Assembly: GCF_002160025.1 (NCBI RefSeq)
Contig: NZ_NFJU01000016.1
Coordinates: 1-64,000, forward strand
Source: Anaeromassilibacillus sp. An200
GTDB lineage: Bacteria > Bacillota > Clostridia > Oscillospirales > Acutalibacteraceae
Direction: 5' to 3'
DNA: 64,000 nt
Below the pieces are notes generated by a model that saw nothing but the letters and a program-made list of their open reading frames with translations, did not search any database and was not told the origin of the DNA. Of the stretch, positions 14,120 to 20,906 are shown one piece after another. The stretch's first letter is position 1; every line of letters begins with the position of its first letter. Both the position numbers and the translations under genes were made by a program.

Positions 14120-14900
14120 CCATGCTCACCTCCTCACCGTTATCCCAGTACCCGCCGTTGAGCCATGTGGCCGGGTTGGGGATAAAGCGGCCATTGTCCC
14201 GACGCCACTGTTCGGAGTGCTTCTGAGCGTTGACGGCCTGCATGATAGCCTCATGCAGCTCGGCCGTCGGCTTGATCTTCCTCCACGCCTTGAGGGCGTA
14301 CTGCTTGCCGACCTTCTTGGGGTAGGCGTTCCAGAACTCGTCAAACCTGAGCTCGACGGGTGACTTCTTCGCCCCGTCGCTCCCCTCGCTCGAGGGGGAA
14401 GGGGGAGTAGTGGTCTCTGTATTGTCCTGTTCTGTCTGGTTTGGTTGGGTTAGGTACGGTAGGGGCGTGACATCGTCAGGCGTCCCGCGTGACTCCTCCG
14501 TGACTTCTCCGTGACCTTCGTGTGCCCTTGCCTTTTTCCTCTCCCGCTGTCTCTGCTTCCGAGCCCTGTCCTGCTCTCTGCGTGCCTCTCGCTGCTCTAT
14601 CAGCCGGCCGGCATAATCATACCAGTCGTGAAGCGAGAGGCCGTCGTCGGTTTGGTCGAGGTAGCCAGCCGCCACGAGGGCCTCGATGAACTGCCCGGGA
14701 TCTCCCTCCCACAGAGCAGCATCAGCGATTTCCTCGGGATCGTATTGATGAAGGTCTCCATCCTGCGCAAAGTCGAGGGCCCAGTACCAGATCCCGTGAA
14801 GGTGGCCTACCACGGTTGGAACTGACACCCCCAGCAGCCGGGCAAGTTTTTTCGTCTTGGGGTGTCGCCATAACTCTTGGTGGCTTTCGATCCACGCCAT
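14028..14900 (-). CDS. Phage replisome organiser
   Basis: 290 residues. ATG 14900 has AAAGGAGG 7 bp upstream. Residues about 1-85 (IESHQELWRHPKTKKLARLLG, then GLSLHDWYDYAGRLIEQREARR) match the N-terminal winged-helix domain of phage replisome organiser / DnaD-like initiators. A very charged linker with KARAHEGHG follows, then a C-terminal helical block (DEFWNAYPKKVGKQYALKAWRKIKP..., NPATWLNGGYWD) typical of DnaA/helicase-loading phage proteins. It should bind the element origin and recruit host DnaC/DnaB-type loaders. Confidence 0.8.
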   Translation of the reverse strand: MAWIESHQELWRHPKTKKLARLLGVSVPTVVGHLHGIWYWALDFAQDGDLHQYDPEEIADAALWEGDPGQFIEALVAAGYLDQTDDGLSLHDWYDYAGRLIEQREARREQDRARKQRQRERKKARAHEGHGEVTEESRGTPDDVTPLPYLTQPNQTEQDNTETTTPPSPSSEGSDGAKKSPVELRFDEFWNAYPKKVGKQYALKAWRKIKPTAELHEAIMQAVNAQKHSEQWRRDNGRFIPNPATWLNGGYWDNGEEVSMDAGDQREHGRDPDAGRDWGRGFKPADDGWV

Positions 14901-14935
14901 AGCATCGCCTCCTTTCTCCATGAAGCCGCCGGCTA

Positions 14936-15205
14936 TCAAACGCCTATCCTGCGGATCCCGGTCGGCCGCGCCTCGGTCTCCTCAGAAACAGGGTGCGCGA
15001 GGTACTCCAGCAGCGAGTCGTAGTTAAGCAACCGCCGGCGGCCCATTTTGATCGAGGGGATCGTGCCGGCAGCGACCAGCCTGCGGATCATGTAAACCGT
15101 GACCGGCGTGTTGGGATCTTCCAGCTTGAGCTCGGCGAGAGCCTGCTCCGGGTATCTCATGCGCGGCGCCTTTGCGGGAGCCCGCTCGGCTGTCATCGTA
15201 TTCAT
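14936..15205 (-). CDS. Excisionase-type HTH protein
   Basis: 89 residues. ATG 15205 follows AAGGGAGGCGG. The core TVYMIRRLVAAGTIPSIKMGRRRLLNYDSLLEYL is the HTH_17/excisionase pattern (recognition helix, then Ser-x-K-x-Gly-x-x-R wing). Such proteins act as Xis or as early regulators. It is the second gene of the minus-strand early operon, just behind a Cro-like gene. It is a good candidate for directing excision by the integrase at the right end. Confidence 0.7.
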   Translation of the reverse strand: MNTMTAERAPAKAPRMRYPEQALAELKLEDPNTPVTVYMIRRLVAAGTIPSIKMGRRRLLNYDSLLEYLAHPVSEETEARPTGIRRIGV

Positions 15206-15218
15206 GCTGCCGCCTCCC

Positions 15219-15419
15219 TTACAATATGGTGAACAGCTCGGCGACGGGTCTGCCGAGTGCATCGGCTACCTTTTTTGCGGTCGAGGGGGATGTTGAGTTG
15301 CCCCGCTCCACACGGCTGATCGTCGCCTGTGTGACCTTCGCCTCATGAGCGAGCTTGGTCATGTCCCACCCGCGCTCGATTCGAGACGCTCTGAGCGCTT
15401 CGGCCTTTGCCTTAATCAT
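15219..15419 (-). CDS. Cro-like XRE regulator
   Basis: 66 residues forming a single HTH_3 domain: ALRASRIERGWDMTKLAHEAKVTQATISRVERG, then VADALGRPVAELF. It is the first gene of the minus-strand early operon and is divergent from the repressor at 15907. This is the classic Cro/C1 lysis-lysogeny arrangement. The long, strongly structured spacer between the two (15420-15906) probably holds the control sites. Confidence 0.8.
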   Translation of the reverse strand: MIKAKAEALRASRIERGWDMTKLAHEAKVTQATISRVERGNSTSPSTAKKVADALGRPVAELFTIL

Positions 15420-15441
15420 TTTTTTGCTCCTTTCTCAGGTG

Positions 15442-15653
15442 TCGGGAGACGGAAAGAGACCGCCGAGCGGACTCATTCTCCCGAGGTGGAAAATGGTCTT
15501 CTCGGCGGTCTCTTCGACCATCGGCTTGCGATGGTGGTGCCCGAGTTCCGGTGCTCCGTATGCGGAGCCAGAAAATTCTTGGCTTCAGCCGCATCTTAAC
15601 GATACACTTTCCAAACAGACGCACTTTTCCCATGTTGGGGTCTGTCTGTTTGG
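15442..15653. other. Structured intergenic region, candidate ncRNA or leader
   Basis: The 487-bp gap 15420-15906 has no convincing gene but many inverted repeats: a 14-bp perfect pair (15454-15467 / 15501-15514); an 8-bp pair interleaved with it (15442-15449 / 15477-15484), which implies a pseudoknot or alternative folds; 7-bp (15517-15523 / 15529-15535); 6-bp (15553-15558 / 15563-15568); and 10-bp (15611-15620 / 15644-15653). It could be the 5' leader of the Cro-like operon or a separate small RNA. I do not recognise an RNA family. Confidence 0.5.
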
Positions 15654-15764
15654 GCGGCTGATTTCGGCCACACAGTCACCGACGTGGTGTGTGGTGATGT
15701 CATCCGGTTTTAACAGATAGTTGGTGGTGTAGGGTCTGGGCTACTAATTCCCGTTTATCCATGC

Positions 15765-15786
15765 GCCCGATTCATTATCGGGCTTT
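15765..15786 (+). terminator. Possible intrinsic terminator in the immunity region
   Basis: GCCCGAT-tcatt-ATCGGGC followed by TTT. The U-run is short. In the plus direction it would end a transcript crossing the structured region. Confidence 0.45.
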
Positions 15787-15906
15787 ACTGTAATATATCA
15801 CCTCTATGCCAGATTGTCAACAATTTGTGCAAATATTTTAATTTTTATTTTTGTTCTTGCATTTTGTAGTATAAAGGTGTATGTTTATAGTAAAGGAGGC
15901 GACGCT

Positions 15907-16512
15907 ATGATCGGCGACAAGATTAAACTACTGCGAGAGGCCAAAGGATTGACGCAGCAGCAAATTGCTCAGGATCCCGCTTTCGGAATTAAGCAGGGAA
16001 CGCTATCGGCGTATGAGAGAAATGCGCGAGAGCCAAATATCGAAACGATCAGGAGGATCGCGGAGTATTTCGGCGTCACATCCGACTATCTGATCGGTAT
16101 CAGCGAACACCAGACAGCAGAGTACGACGCAGTCGGGAAAGTCATCCCGCTATCCGATGACGCCATTGATGCCCTGCGAGGATATGACGCCGCGGAACTA
16201 TCCACAATTAGCTCAGTGCTCTCGGCGTCGGCCGCGACGGAGTTTTTCGAGGATCTTCGCGCCTATGTCATGGCGTGCAGCCCCGGGCCCGAGGATCTGG
16301 CCGAGCTGCTGCCGATGGCCGACCACATAAACAGGAGCGCCTCGGCTGATCATGTCGCTCTGGAGATGCTCACCAGCTACAAAAGGAAGCTGCTCGACAG
16401 GGCGCTGGATGAGCTATGCGAGGAGCTGACGGCGGCCGCCGACCTCAGTACATCCACGAAGCCGACAAAAGGAGGGGAACGCCATGGCAACAGCAGTAAA
16501 ACGAGGAGATAG
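15907..16512 (+). CDS. C1-type XRE repressor
   Basis: 201 residues. ATG 15907 follows AAAGGAGGCG, and the AT-rich upstream frame is not coding. The N-terminal 70 residues are an HTH_3 domain (DKIKLLREAKGLTQQQIAQ..., GTLSAYERNAREPNIETIRRIAEYFGVTSDYLIG). The C-terminal part is helical and acidic, and no peptidase dyad is seen. It is divergent from the Cro-like gene and overlaps the integrase start by 29 bp, so repressor and integrase are co-expressed in the lysogen. A TATAAA box at 15870-15875 may be its -10 element. Confidence 0.8.
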   Translation: MIGDKIKLLREAKGLTQQQIAQDPAFGIKQGTLSAYERNAREPNIETIRRIAEYFGVTSDYLIGISEHQTAEYDAVGKVIPLSDDAIDALRGYDAAELSTISSVLSASAATEFFEDLRAYVMACSPGPEDLAELLPMADHINRSASADHVALEMLTSYKRKLLDRALDELCEELTAAADLSTSTKPTKGGERHGNSSKTRR

Positions 16513-17932
16513 CTACAAGATCACGGCCTCATGCGGCTACGACATCTCCGGCAAGCAGATCCGCAAGCACACCACATGGACGCCGCCGGCCGGGATGACT
16601 CCCCGCCAGATCGCGAAGGAGCTGGAGCGCCAGAAGGTATTATTCGAGGAGCGGGTGAACTCCGGCACTACAAAGGACGGGAACATCCGGTTCGAGGACT
16701 TCGCCGCGATCTGGATGAAGGACTTCGCTCAGAAGCAGCTCAAGGTCAAGACCTACACGGGCTACGAGAAAAGCCTCGTGCGGATCAATCAGGCCATCGG
16801 CCACATCAAGCTCAAAGATCTGCGCACCGGCCACCTCAACGAGTTTTACAGAAACCTCGAGGAGACCGGGATCCGGGCCGACCTGAAGTACACCAGCAAG
16901 ATCGACATCGGCGCGGCCATCGAGCAGGCAGGTGTCACGCGCACGGCCTTCGGGAAGGCGGCCGGAGTCGCGGGGAACACGCTGCGGATCGCCATCTCCG
17001 GCAAGAGGGTCAGCAAGGAAACGGCCACGGCGATCAGCGAGGAGCTCGGTCTGAAGCTCTCGGACGCCTTCAGGCTGGAGCAGCCCGATCGGCTGCTGTC
17101 CTCCAATACCGTCCGCTCCTACCACCGGATCATCAGCTCGTGCCTCGGGAAGGCGGTCAAGTGGGGCTACATCCCCTACAATCCGGCCGTCAACGCCGAG
17201 CTGCCGAAGATGCCGAAACAGGAGGCGGCATATCTGGACGAAGCGGAGGCCCGTCAGCTTTTGGTGCTTCTGCATCAGGAGCCCATCAAGTACCGGGCGA
17301 TGATAACCTTCGACCTTCTCTCTGGCCTGCGACGCGGCGAGCTGCTCGGGTTGCGCTGGCAGGATGTGGACTTTGAAAACCAGACCATCACGATCGTGAA
17401 CACGCTGAACTATGCGCCCGGCGCCGGCGTCTATGTCGACACGCCGAAGAACACCACGTCGGCCCGGCCGCTGAAGCTCTCACCGACCGCCTTCTCGATG
17501 CTCCTCGAGTACAAGCGGTGGCAGGACGACCAGCGCGACGCCTGCGGCGATTATTGGAAGGACACGGTCGGCCGCGTATTCACCGGAGACGACGGCGCCC
17601 CGGTGTTCCCCGACTCTCTGACAAAATGGTTTGCCGCCTTCGTGAAGCGGAGCGGGCTGCCGGACGTCCACATTCACAGCCTGCGCCACACCTACGCGAG
17701 CCTGATGATCGCCGACGGCACTCCGCTCCCCGTGGTCTCTCGCAGACTGGGCCATGCACAGGTCAGCACCACGGCCAATATTTACGCCCACGCCATAGCG
17801 TCGGCCGACGAGAAGGCCGCACAGATCGCCGAGAAGTTTGCCGACGTTGTGACCACTCCCGAGGATTGTCAGGCAACAGGCAAAAGAAAAAGCCCCGCCA
17901 AAAGGCGGGGCAGGCTGGAGCTGGTGGGGTGA
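16484..17932 (+). CDS. Tyrosine integrase with internal HTH insertion
   Basis: 482 residues, longer than usual (about 370-400). Residues 1-65 form an arm-binding domain, and about 66-136 the start of the SAM-like core-binding domain. About 137-199 is an inserted XRE-like HTH (IGAAIEQAGVTRTAFGKAAGVAGNTLRIAISGKR). The core-binding domain then resumes (SSNTVRSYHRIISSCLGKAVKWGYI). The catalytic set is complete: R283 (GLRRGE), K322 region, H398-x-x-R401, H424 and Y434. The last codons run into the tRNA-Thr terminator and the tRNA 3' end. It should catalyse integration at the 19-bp core. Confidence 0.9.
   Translation: MATAVKRGDSYKITASCGYDISGKQIRKHTTWTPPAGMTPRQIAKELERQKVLFEERVNSGTTKDGNIRFEDFAAIWMKDFAQKQLKVKTYTGYEKSLVRINQAIGHIKLKDLRTGHLNEFYRNLEETGIRADLKYTSKIDIGAAIEQAGVTRTAFGKAAGVAGNTLRIAISGKRVSKETATAISEELGLKLSDAFRLEQPDRLLSSNTVRSYHRIISSCLGKAVKWGYIPYNPAVNAELPKMPKQEAAYLDEAEARQLLVLLHQEPIKYRAMITFDLLSGLRRGELLGLRWQDVDFENQTITIVNTLNYAPGAGVYVDTPKNTTSARPLKLSPTAFSMLLEYKRWQDDQRDACGDYWKDTVGRVFTGDDGAPVFPDSLTKWFAAFVKRSGLPDVHIHSLRHTYASLMIADGTPLPVVSRRLGHAQVSTTANIYAHAIASADEKAAQIAEKFADVVTTPEDCQATGKRKSPAKRRGRLELVG
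17882..17911 (-). terminator. Terminator of the element tRNA-Thr
   Basis: GCCCCGCC-tttt-GGCGGGGC followed on the minus strand by TTTTTCTTTT. It lies 4 bp after the encoded CCA of tRNA-Thr and inside the 3' coding end of the integrase. Confidence 0.85.
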
Positions 17933-17991
17933 CTCGAACACCTGACCTGCGCATTACGAGTGCGCTGCTCTACCGACTGAGCTACACCAGC
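17916..17991 (-). tRNA. tRNA-Thr(CGT), complete, carried by the element
   Basis: Minus strand. Acceptor GCTGGTG/CACCAGC is fully paired. D arm GCTC...GAGC. Anticodon arm GCGCA-CTCGTAA-TGCGC puts CGT at 34-36. T loop TTCGAGT, discriminator T, encoded CCA. The T stem AGGTG/CACCC has one mismatch at its outer pair (A-C). It differs from the split host tRNA at many positions, so it is not a recent duplicate. It lies between the integrase and the right attachment core, so it is inside the element. I see no promoter of its own in the 127 bp upstream. The host tRNA promoter at 18188-18216 points toward it. Confidence 0.9.
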
Positions 17992-18023
17992 ATAATGAAG
18001 GCAAAAACCTTGTTTTTGAGAAT

Positions 18024-18102
18024 AAGCACCAAATAAACACCAAACCGACCGGAACGAGCCGAGTGGCAAACGGGAAAACGCTGATTTCATGCGGGTTTGC
18101 GG
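18024..18102 (+). repeat. Right-end repeats: two arm-type sites and 19-bp direct repeat
   Basis: AAGCACCAAAT (18024-18034) and AAACACCAAAC (18035-18045) match the left-end arm repeats. ATTTCATGCGGGTTTGCGG at 18084-18102 matches 1180-1198 exactly. CGGGAAAACGC at 18071-18081 is the inverse of 1198-1208. The order is mirrored relative to the core, but all direct repeats keep the same strand. Confidence 0.65.
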
Positions 18103-18118
18103 GCTTTTGGGCCTGCTT

Positions 18119-18137
18119 CGACCTGCTGATTACGAAT
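18119..18137. repeat. Attachment core, right copy
   Basis: Identical over 19 bp to 1114-1132. Together the copies mark the element as 17,005 bp from core to core. Confidence 0.85.
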
Positions 18138-18167
18138 CAGCTGCTCTACCGACTGAGCTATGCCAGC
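18119..18167 (-). pseudogene. 5' half of disrupted tRNA-Thr(CGT)
   Basis: Minus strand: acceptor GCTGGCA, D arm, complete anticodon arm GCTGA-TTCGTAA-TCAGC, variable loop, then divergence into element DNA before the T arm. The element does not restore the missing 3' half, which now lies at 1087-1132. The promoter of the original gene is kept upstream. Confidence 0.85.
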
Positions 18168-18187
18168 ATCTGTCAAATGACTTGATT

Positions 18188-18216
18188 ATTATATCGAAAC
18201 ATGAACAGCTTGTCAA
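18188..18216 (-). promoter_or_regulatory. Host tRNA-Thr promoter
   Basis: Minus strand TTGACA (18216-18211), 17-bp spacer, TATAAT (18193-18188): a perfect sigma-A consensus. Transcription would start near 18180, pass the broken 5' half and reach the intact tRNA-Thr at 17991 and its terminator. Confidence 0.85.
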
Positions 18217-18325
18217 GGGGGTGAAGGGGGAATATTGCGATATTTTTTGGAAAGCCTTTTGCTGTGAATATTCTTCACAAAATAGATCGGAATCGCCCCG
18301 CTTTCATTAAGATATATTTGATATC

Positions 18326-18354
18326 TTGATTGTAATGGATATAGAGACTATAAA
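18326..18354 (+). promoter_or_regulatory. Promoter of XRE regulator
   Basis: TTGATT (18326-18331), 17-bp spacer, TATAAA (18349-18354), about 27 bp before the ribosome-binding site of the next gene. Confidence 0.65.
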
Positions 18355-18397
18355 CAGCCGTTAGGTCAGAGTCTTTAGGGAAAGGAGAGGAACGATC

Positions 18398-18802
18398 ATT
18401 CAGCCAAAGCTGCAACTTCGGGAAAAGCTGAGAAAGCTGAGAGAAAACAGTGGTTATACACAGAGCCAGGTAGCGAAGATTTTGAATTGCTCCCGATCGA
18501 CTTATACCTATTATGAAACGGGAAAGTCTTCGCCGGATCTTTCCACTCTTGTCACGCTTTCCAAAATCTATAATGTGTCAATTGAATCGCTTTTGGCGGA
18601 GGAGGGCAGTGCGACTGTTCTTTCCGACTCAGGCAAGCTGTCCATGGATCGAAAAAACAGCAGTCATATTTATGAACTGAGCGCGGATGAAATGCTGCTG
18701 ATTGGGTATTTTCGTGCTGCCTCCAGTCAGGAAAAGGAGGAGCTTCTGCGCTTTGCCCAAAATGTAAACTGTGAGAAGAAGGAAAACAAAGGGCACGCTT
18801 GA
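18398..18802 (+). CDS. XRE-family regulator with probable ATT start
   Basis: 134 residues if started at ATT 18398. AAAGGAGAGG at 18381-18390 is 7 bp upstream, and no ATG, GTG or TTG lies between it and codon 28. Without this start the HTH would lose its first helix. The HTH (LREKLRKLRENSGYTQSQVAKILNCSRSTYTYYETGKS) and SIESLL follow the HTH_3 pattern. The C-terminal part is helical (DEMLLIGYFRAASSQEKEELLRFAQN), common in Clostridia regulators. It is the first host gene right of the element. The target is unknown. Confidence 0.75.
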   Translation: MQPKLQLREKLRKLRENSGYTQSQVAKILNCSRSTYTYYETGKSSPDLSTLVTLSKIYNVSIESLLAEEGSATVLSDSGKLSMDRKNSSHIYELSADEMLLIGYFRAASSQEKEELLRFAQNVNCEKKENKGHA

Positions 18803-18872
18803 AACCGATTCCGGCTTGTGATACAATAAAGCGCAGGATGGTTTGCATCCTACAGCAAAGGGGGAAGCCGGA

Positions 18873-19463
18873 ATGGCGTTTGATGTATTTACAGGCGGGA
18901 TTGAGCCCGGTGGGCTGCGCAGCAAGGATGAAATCCGTATTCTGATTTGCTACCTGCTTTCGAGCGTTTCGGTTCCTCTTTCGCGGGAAGATATTCTCTC
19001 CATTATGCAGGAAAATGGTTTCGCCAATTATTTTGAGGTGACAGATTCTCTTGCAGAACTTACCGAAAATGGAAATCTTGTTTGTTCCGGCGATCAGCCG
19101 CCGTTGTATACGGCAGCTCCACAGGGGCGTATGATCTCCAAACAGCTTGATACGGCTGTACCGCTTTCCGTAAGGGAAAAAGCGGTTGCCGCTGCGCTGA
19201 GTCTTTTGGCTCGTGCCAAAAGGGAGCAGGAGAACAAGGTCGAGATCGTGAAAAATGCCGCTGGTTATACAGTGACATGCCATGTTTCAGGGGGCGAGGT
19301 GGAATTGATGAGCTTTAGCCTCTATGCACCTGATCAGAACCAGGCGCATATGATCAAGCAAAATTTTCATCGCTCTCCGGAGTTGGTTTATCAGGTGATG
19401 CTGCTGTTAATGACAGGACAGGTGGAGCAGATTCCTGCTGTCATCAAAAAGGCAACAAAATAG
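18873..19463 (+). CDS. DUF4364 family protein
   Basis: 196 residues, ATG 18873 behind AAAGGGGGAAG. The winged-helix-like N-terminus (LRSKDEIRILICYLLSSVSVPLSREDILSIMQENGFANYFEVTDSLAELTENGNL) matches DUF4364, a family widespread in Clostridia and thought to be transcription-related. The C-terminal half has alternating strands (YTVTCHVSGGEVELMSFSLYAP). No enzyme motif is seen. It may share the transcript of the XRE gene. A hairpin terminator follows at once. Confidence 0.75.
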   Translation: MAFDVFTGGIEPGGLRSKDEIRILICYLLSSVSVPLSREDILSIMQENGFANYFEVTDSLAELTENGNLVCSGDQPPLYTAAPQGRMISKQLDTAVPLSVREKAVAAALSLLARAKREQENKVEIVKNAAGYTVTCHVSGGEVELMSFSLYAPDQNQAHMIKQNFHRSPELVYQVMLLLMTGQVEQIPAVIKKATK

Positions 19464-19491
19464 GGAAGGCGCCGCTTTTGCGGCGCCTTCC
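19464..19491. terminator. Hairpin between convergent genes
   Basis: 12-bp perfect arms GGAAGGCGCCGC / GCGGCGCCTTCC around TTTT. The U-run comes late (GTTTTTT at 19497). It separates the DUF4364 gene from bofA. Confidence 0.65.
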
Positions 19492-19522
19492 TCTGCGTTT
19501 TTTGGGTGCGGCTTTTCATAGA

Positions 19523-19792
19523 TCATGCCCCCAAGAGGAGATTCATCAGCAGCAGCAATGTGACACCAGGCAGCCCAGCCGTTCCGGCAACTCCAATGGC
19601 TAAGGGGCTCAGGGGGAGAGACACGCCGGTGAATGCGCCTGTCACGTTGACAGCGAGCAGAGCACAGAGCCCAACTAAAACTCCTCCGGCAGCCCTCTGC
19701 ACTGGTTTTTTGGCTTTTACAGCCACTTGGATTATCACCAAAAGTCCAAAAATCCCCAAAGCAATCAGCCATGGCACAAGCTCCTGCGGCAT
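19523..19792 (-). CDS. bofA: BofA, inhibitor of pro-sigma-K processing
   Basis: 89 residues. ATG 19792 has GGAGG 8 bp upstream. Two to three membrane segments (about 5-25, 38-55, 65-85) and the conserved end GLPGVTLLLLMNLLLGA identify BofA. In Bacillus it sits in the outer forespore membrane and holds the SpoIVFB protease inactive until engulfment. Neighbouring yaaL repeats the gene order of Bacillus (yaaL-bofA). It supports an endospore-forming host. Confidence 0.8.
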   Translation of the reverse strand: MPQELVPWLIALGIFGLLVIIQVAVKAKKPVQRAAGGVLVGLCALLAVNVTGAFTGVSLPLSPLAIGVAGTAGLPGVTLLLLMNLLLGA

Positions 19793-19843
19793 AGAATATT
19801 CCTCCATTTCCTGTGCGATTGCGTACACAGGCCCTTTCCTTTT

Positions 19844-20119
19844 TCAAAGAAAGGGCGCGCATTGCACATGCTCTCTTTTTGCGCGTTCAAAGAGACTGCG
19901 TCCCTGTGCAAGCAGGGACTGCCGCTCATAAACGCAGGCTTCCACCAAATCTTCATCGGTTTCCAGCTGGAACCATGCTTCGTTGCAGGCCAGCCTTCTG
20001 TGGACCTCGCGAAGCTCATCCAGAAGCTCTTTGCGCCGTTGTTCTCCAGCTTTCGTTTCCTGGCTTGCCCGCACTGTTTCCGGATTGCCGCGCACGATCA
20101 GCTTGAGTACGTTTTCCAT
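19844..20119 (-). CDS. yaaL: YaaL-like DUF2508 protein
   Basis: 91 residues, ATG 20119 behind GGCGGAGG. It is helical and charged: LLDELREVHRRLACNEAWFQLETDEDLVEACVYERQSLLA matches DUF2508/YaaL. The function is unknown. In Firmicutes it lies between recR and bofA. Here bofA follows 51 bp downstream on the same strand, and recR is not present next to it. Confidence 0.7.
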   Translation of the reverse strand: MENVLKLIVRGNPETVRASQETKAGEQRRKELLDELREVHRRLACNEAWFQLETDEDLVEACVYERQSLLAQGRSLFERAKREHVQCAPFL

Positions 20120-20225
20120 CGTATCCTCCGCCTTTCGGTAAATCTTATGCAAACAGTATGGACAAATATTCCAGCGCTTATGCAGGCGGCGTGAGCGTGC
20201 GTTTGTTTGACAGAGGTGTTTTATT

Positions 20226-20906
20226 TTGCAGCAGAAAAGACAAATGTCGGAATCTATGATCCTTGGGATTGTGCTGACACTCGCGGGAGGTTTTCAGGAT
20301 GCCTATTCTTATAATGGGCGAGGCGGTGTGTTTGCGAATGCACAGACAGGAAATATCGTTCTGTTGGGGCAAAATTTGGCGATGGGACGATGGGAAACCG
20401 CTCTCCATTATCTGTTTCCCCTGTTATCCTTTTTGCTCGGTGTGTTTGCCGCGGAATGGATCCGCAGCCTTTGTGAGCGCGTGCGTGTGCTGCACTGGCG
20501 TCAGGTGATTCTGCTGGGAGAAATTATTCTGCTGGTGTTTGCCGGATTGTTTCCGGACACCATGGCAACGTTCGCGAACGTTTTGCTTTCCTTTGCCTGC
20601 GCCATGCAGGTCGAGAGCTTCCGCAAATTTCGGGGTATCCCATGCGCCACAACGATGTGTATCGGAAACATGCGCAGCGCTACGGAGCATCTTTATCATT
20701 ACCTTCGTACCCATGATCCGGAGCAGAAACGGCGCAGCATCCATTATTATGTGATTATCCTGGTGTTTGCTGTGGGCGCCGCGCTGGGAGCTGTGCTTAC
20801 CATCGCTCTGGGGCGGGGGGCCATTTGGATCGCCGCTGTTCTGTTGCTGATCGGCTTTCTGCTCATGTTCAGCAAAGGGGAACAGGAAGCGCAGGAAGCC
20901 TTATAA
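20226..20906 (+). CDS. YoaK/DUF1275 family membrane protein
   Basis: 226 residues with about six membrane helices. TTG 20226 has AGAGGTG upstream, and ATG 20244 is an alternative. GGFQDAYSYNGRGGVFANAQTGNIVLLG and SFACAMQVESFRKFRGIPCATTMCIGNMR are hallmarks of the YoaK (DUF1275) family, which may be transporters of unknown substrate. Its last 6 bases overlap the end of the ABC ATPase gene on the opposite strand, so the two transcripts converge. Confidence 0.8.
   Translation: MQQKRQMSESMILGIVLTLAGGFQDAYSYNGRGGVFANAQTGNIVLLGQNLAMGRWETALHYLFPLLSFLLGVFAAEWIRSLCERVRVLHWRQVILLGEIILLVFAGLFPDTMATFANVLLSFACAMQVESFRKFRGIPCATTMCIGNMRSATEHLYHYLRTHDPEQKRRSIHYYVIILVFAVGAALGAVLTIALGRGAIWIAAVLLLIGFLLMFSKGEQEAQEAL

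Larger units (their letters stand above)
1114..18137. mobile_element. 17-kb integrated phage-like element in tRNA-Thr
   Basis: Bounded by a perfect 19-bp direct repeat (1114-1132 and 18119-18137) that is part of tRNA-Thr(CGT). Integrase-type arm repeats lie just inside both ends. Contents: a tyrosine integrase next to the right end, C1/Cro-type regulators, an excisionase, a replisome organiser, a sigma factor, RinA-like proteins, small terminase, portal, a tail protein, and a broken large terminase. A plus-strand cargo module at 1.3-4.4 kb encodes exported proteins and an XRE-sigma fusion. A complete tRNA-Thr(CGT) sits at the right end. No capsid or tape-measure gene was seen. It is a defective prophage or a satellite-like island, and cannot package DNA by itself. 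Confidence 0.9.

Noticed and set aside
17916-17991. Idea that the intact tRNA-Thr is the host gene restored by the integrase, with the element ending there
   Set aside because: The left tRNA fragment at 1087 is diverged from this tRNA but is identical over 19 bp and fully complementary to the fragment at 18119. Arm repeats also lie outside the intact tRNA. So the tRNA is inside the element.
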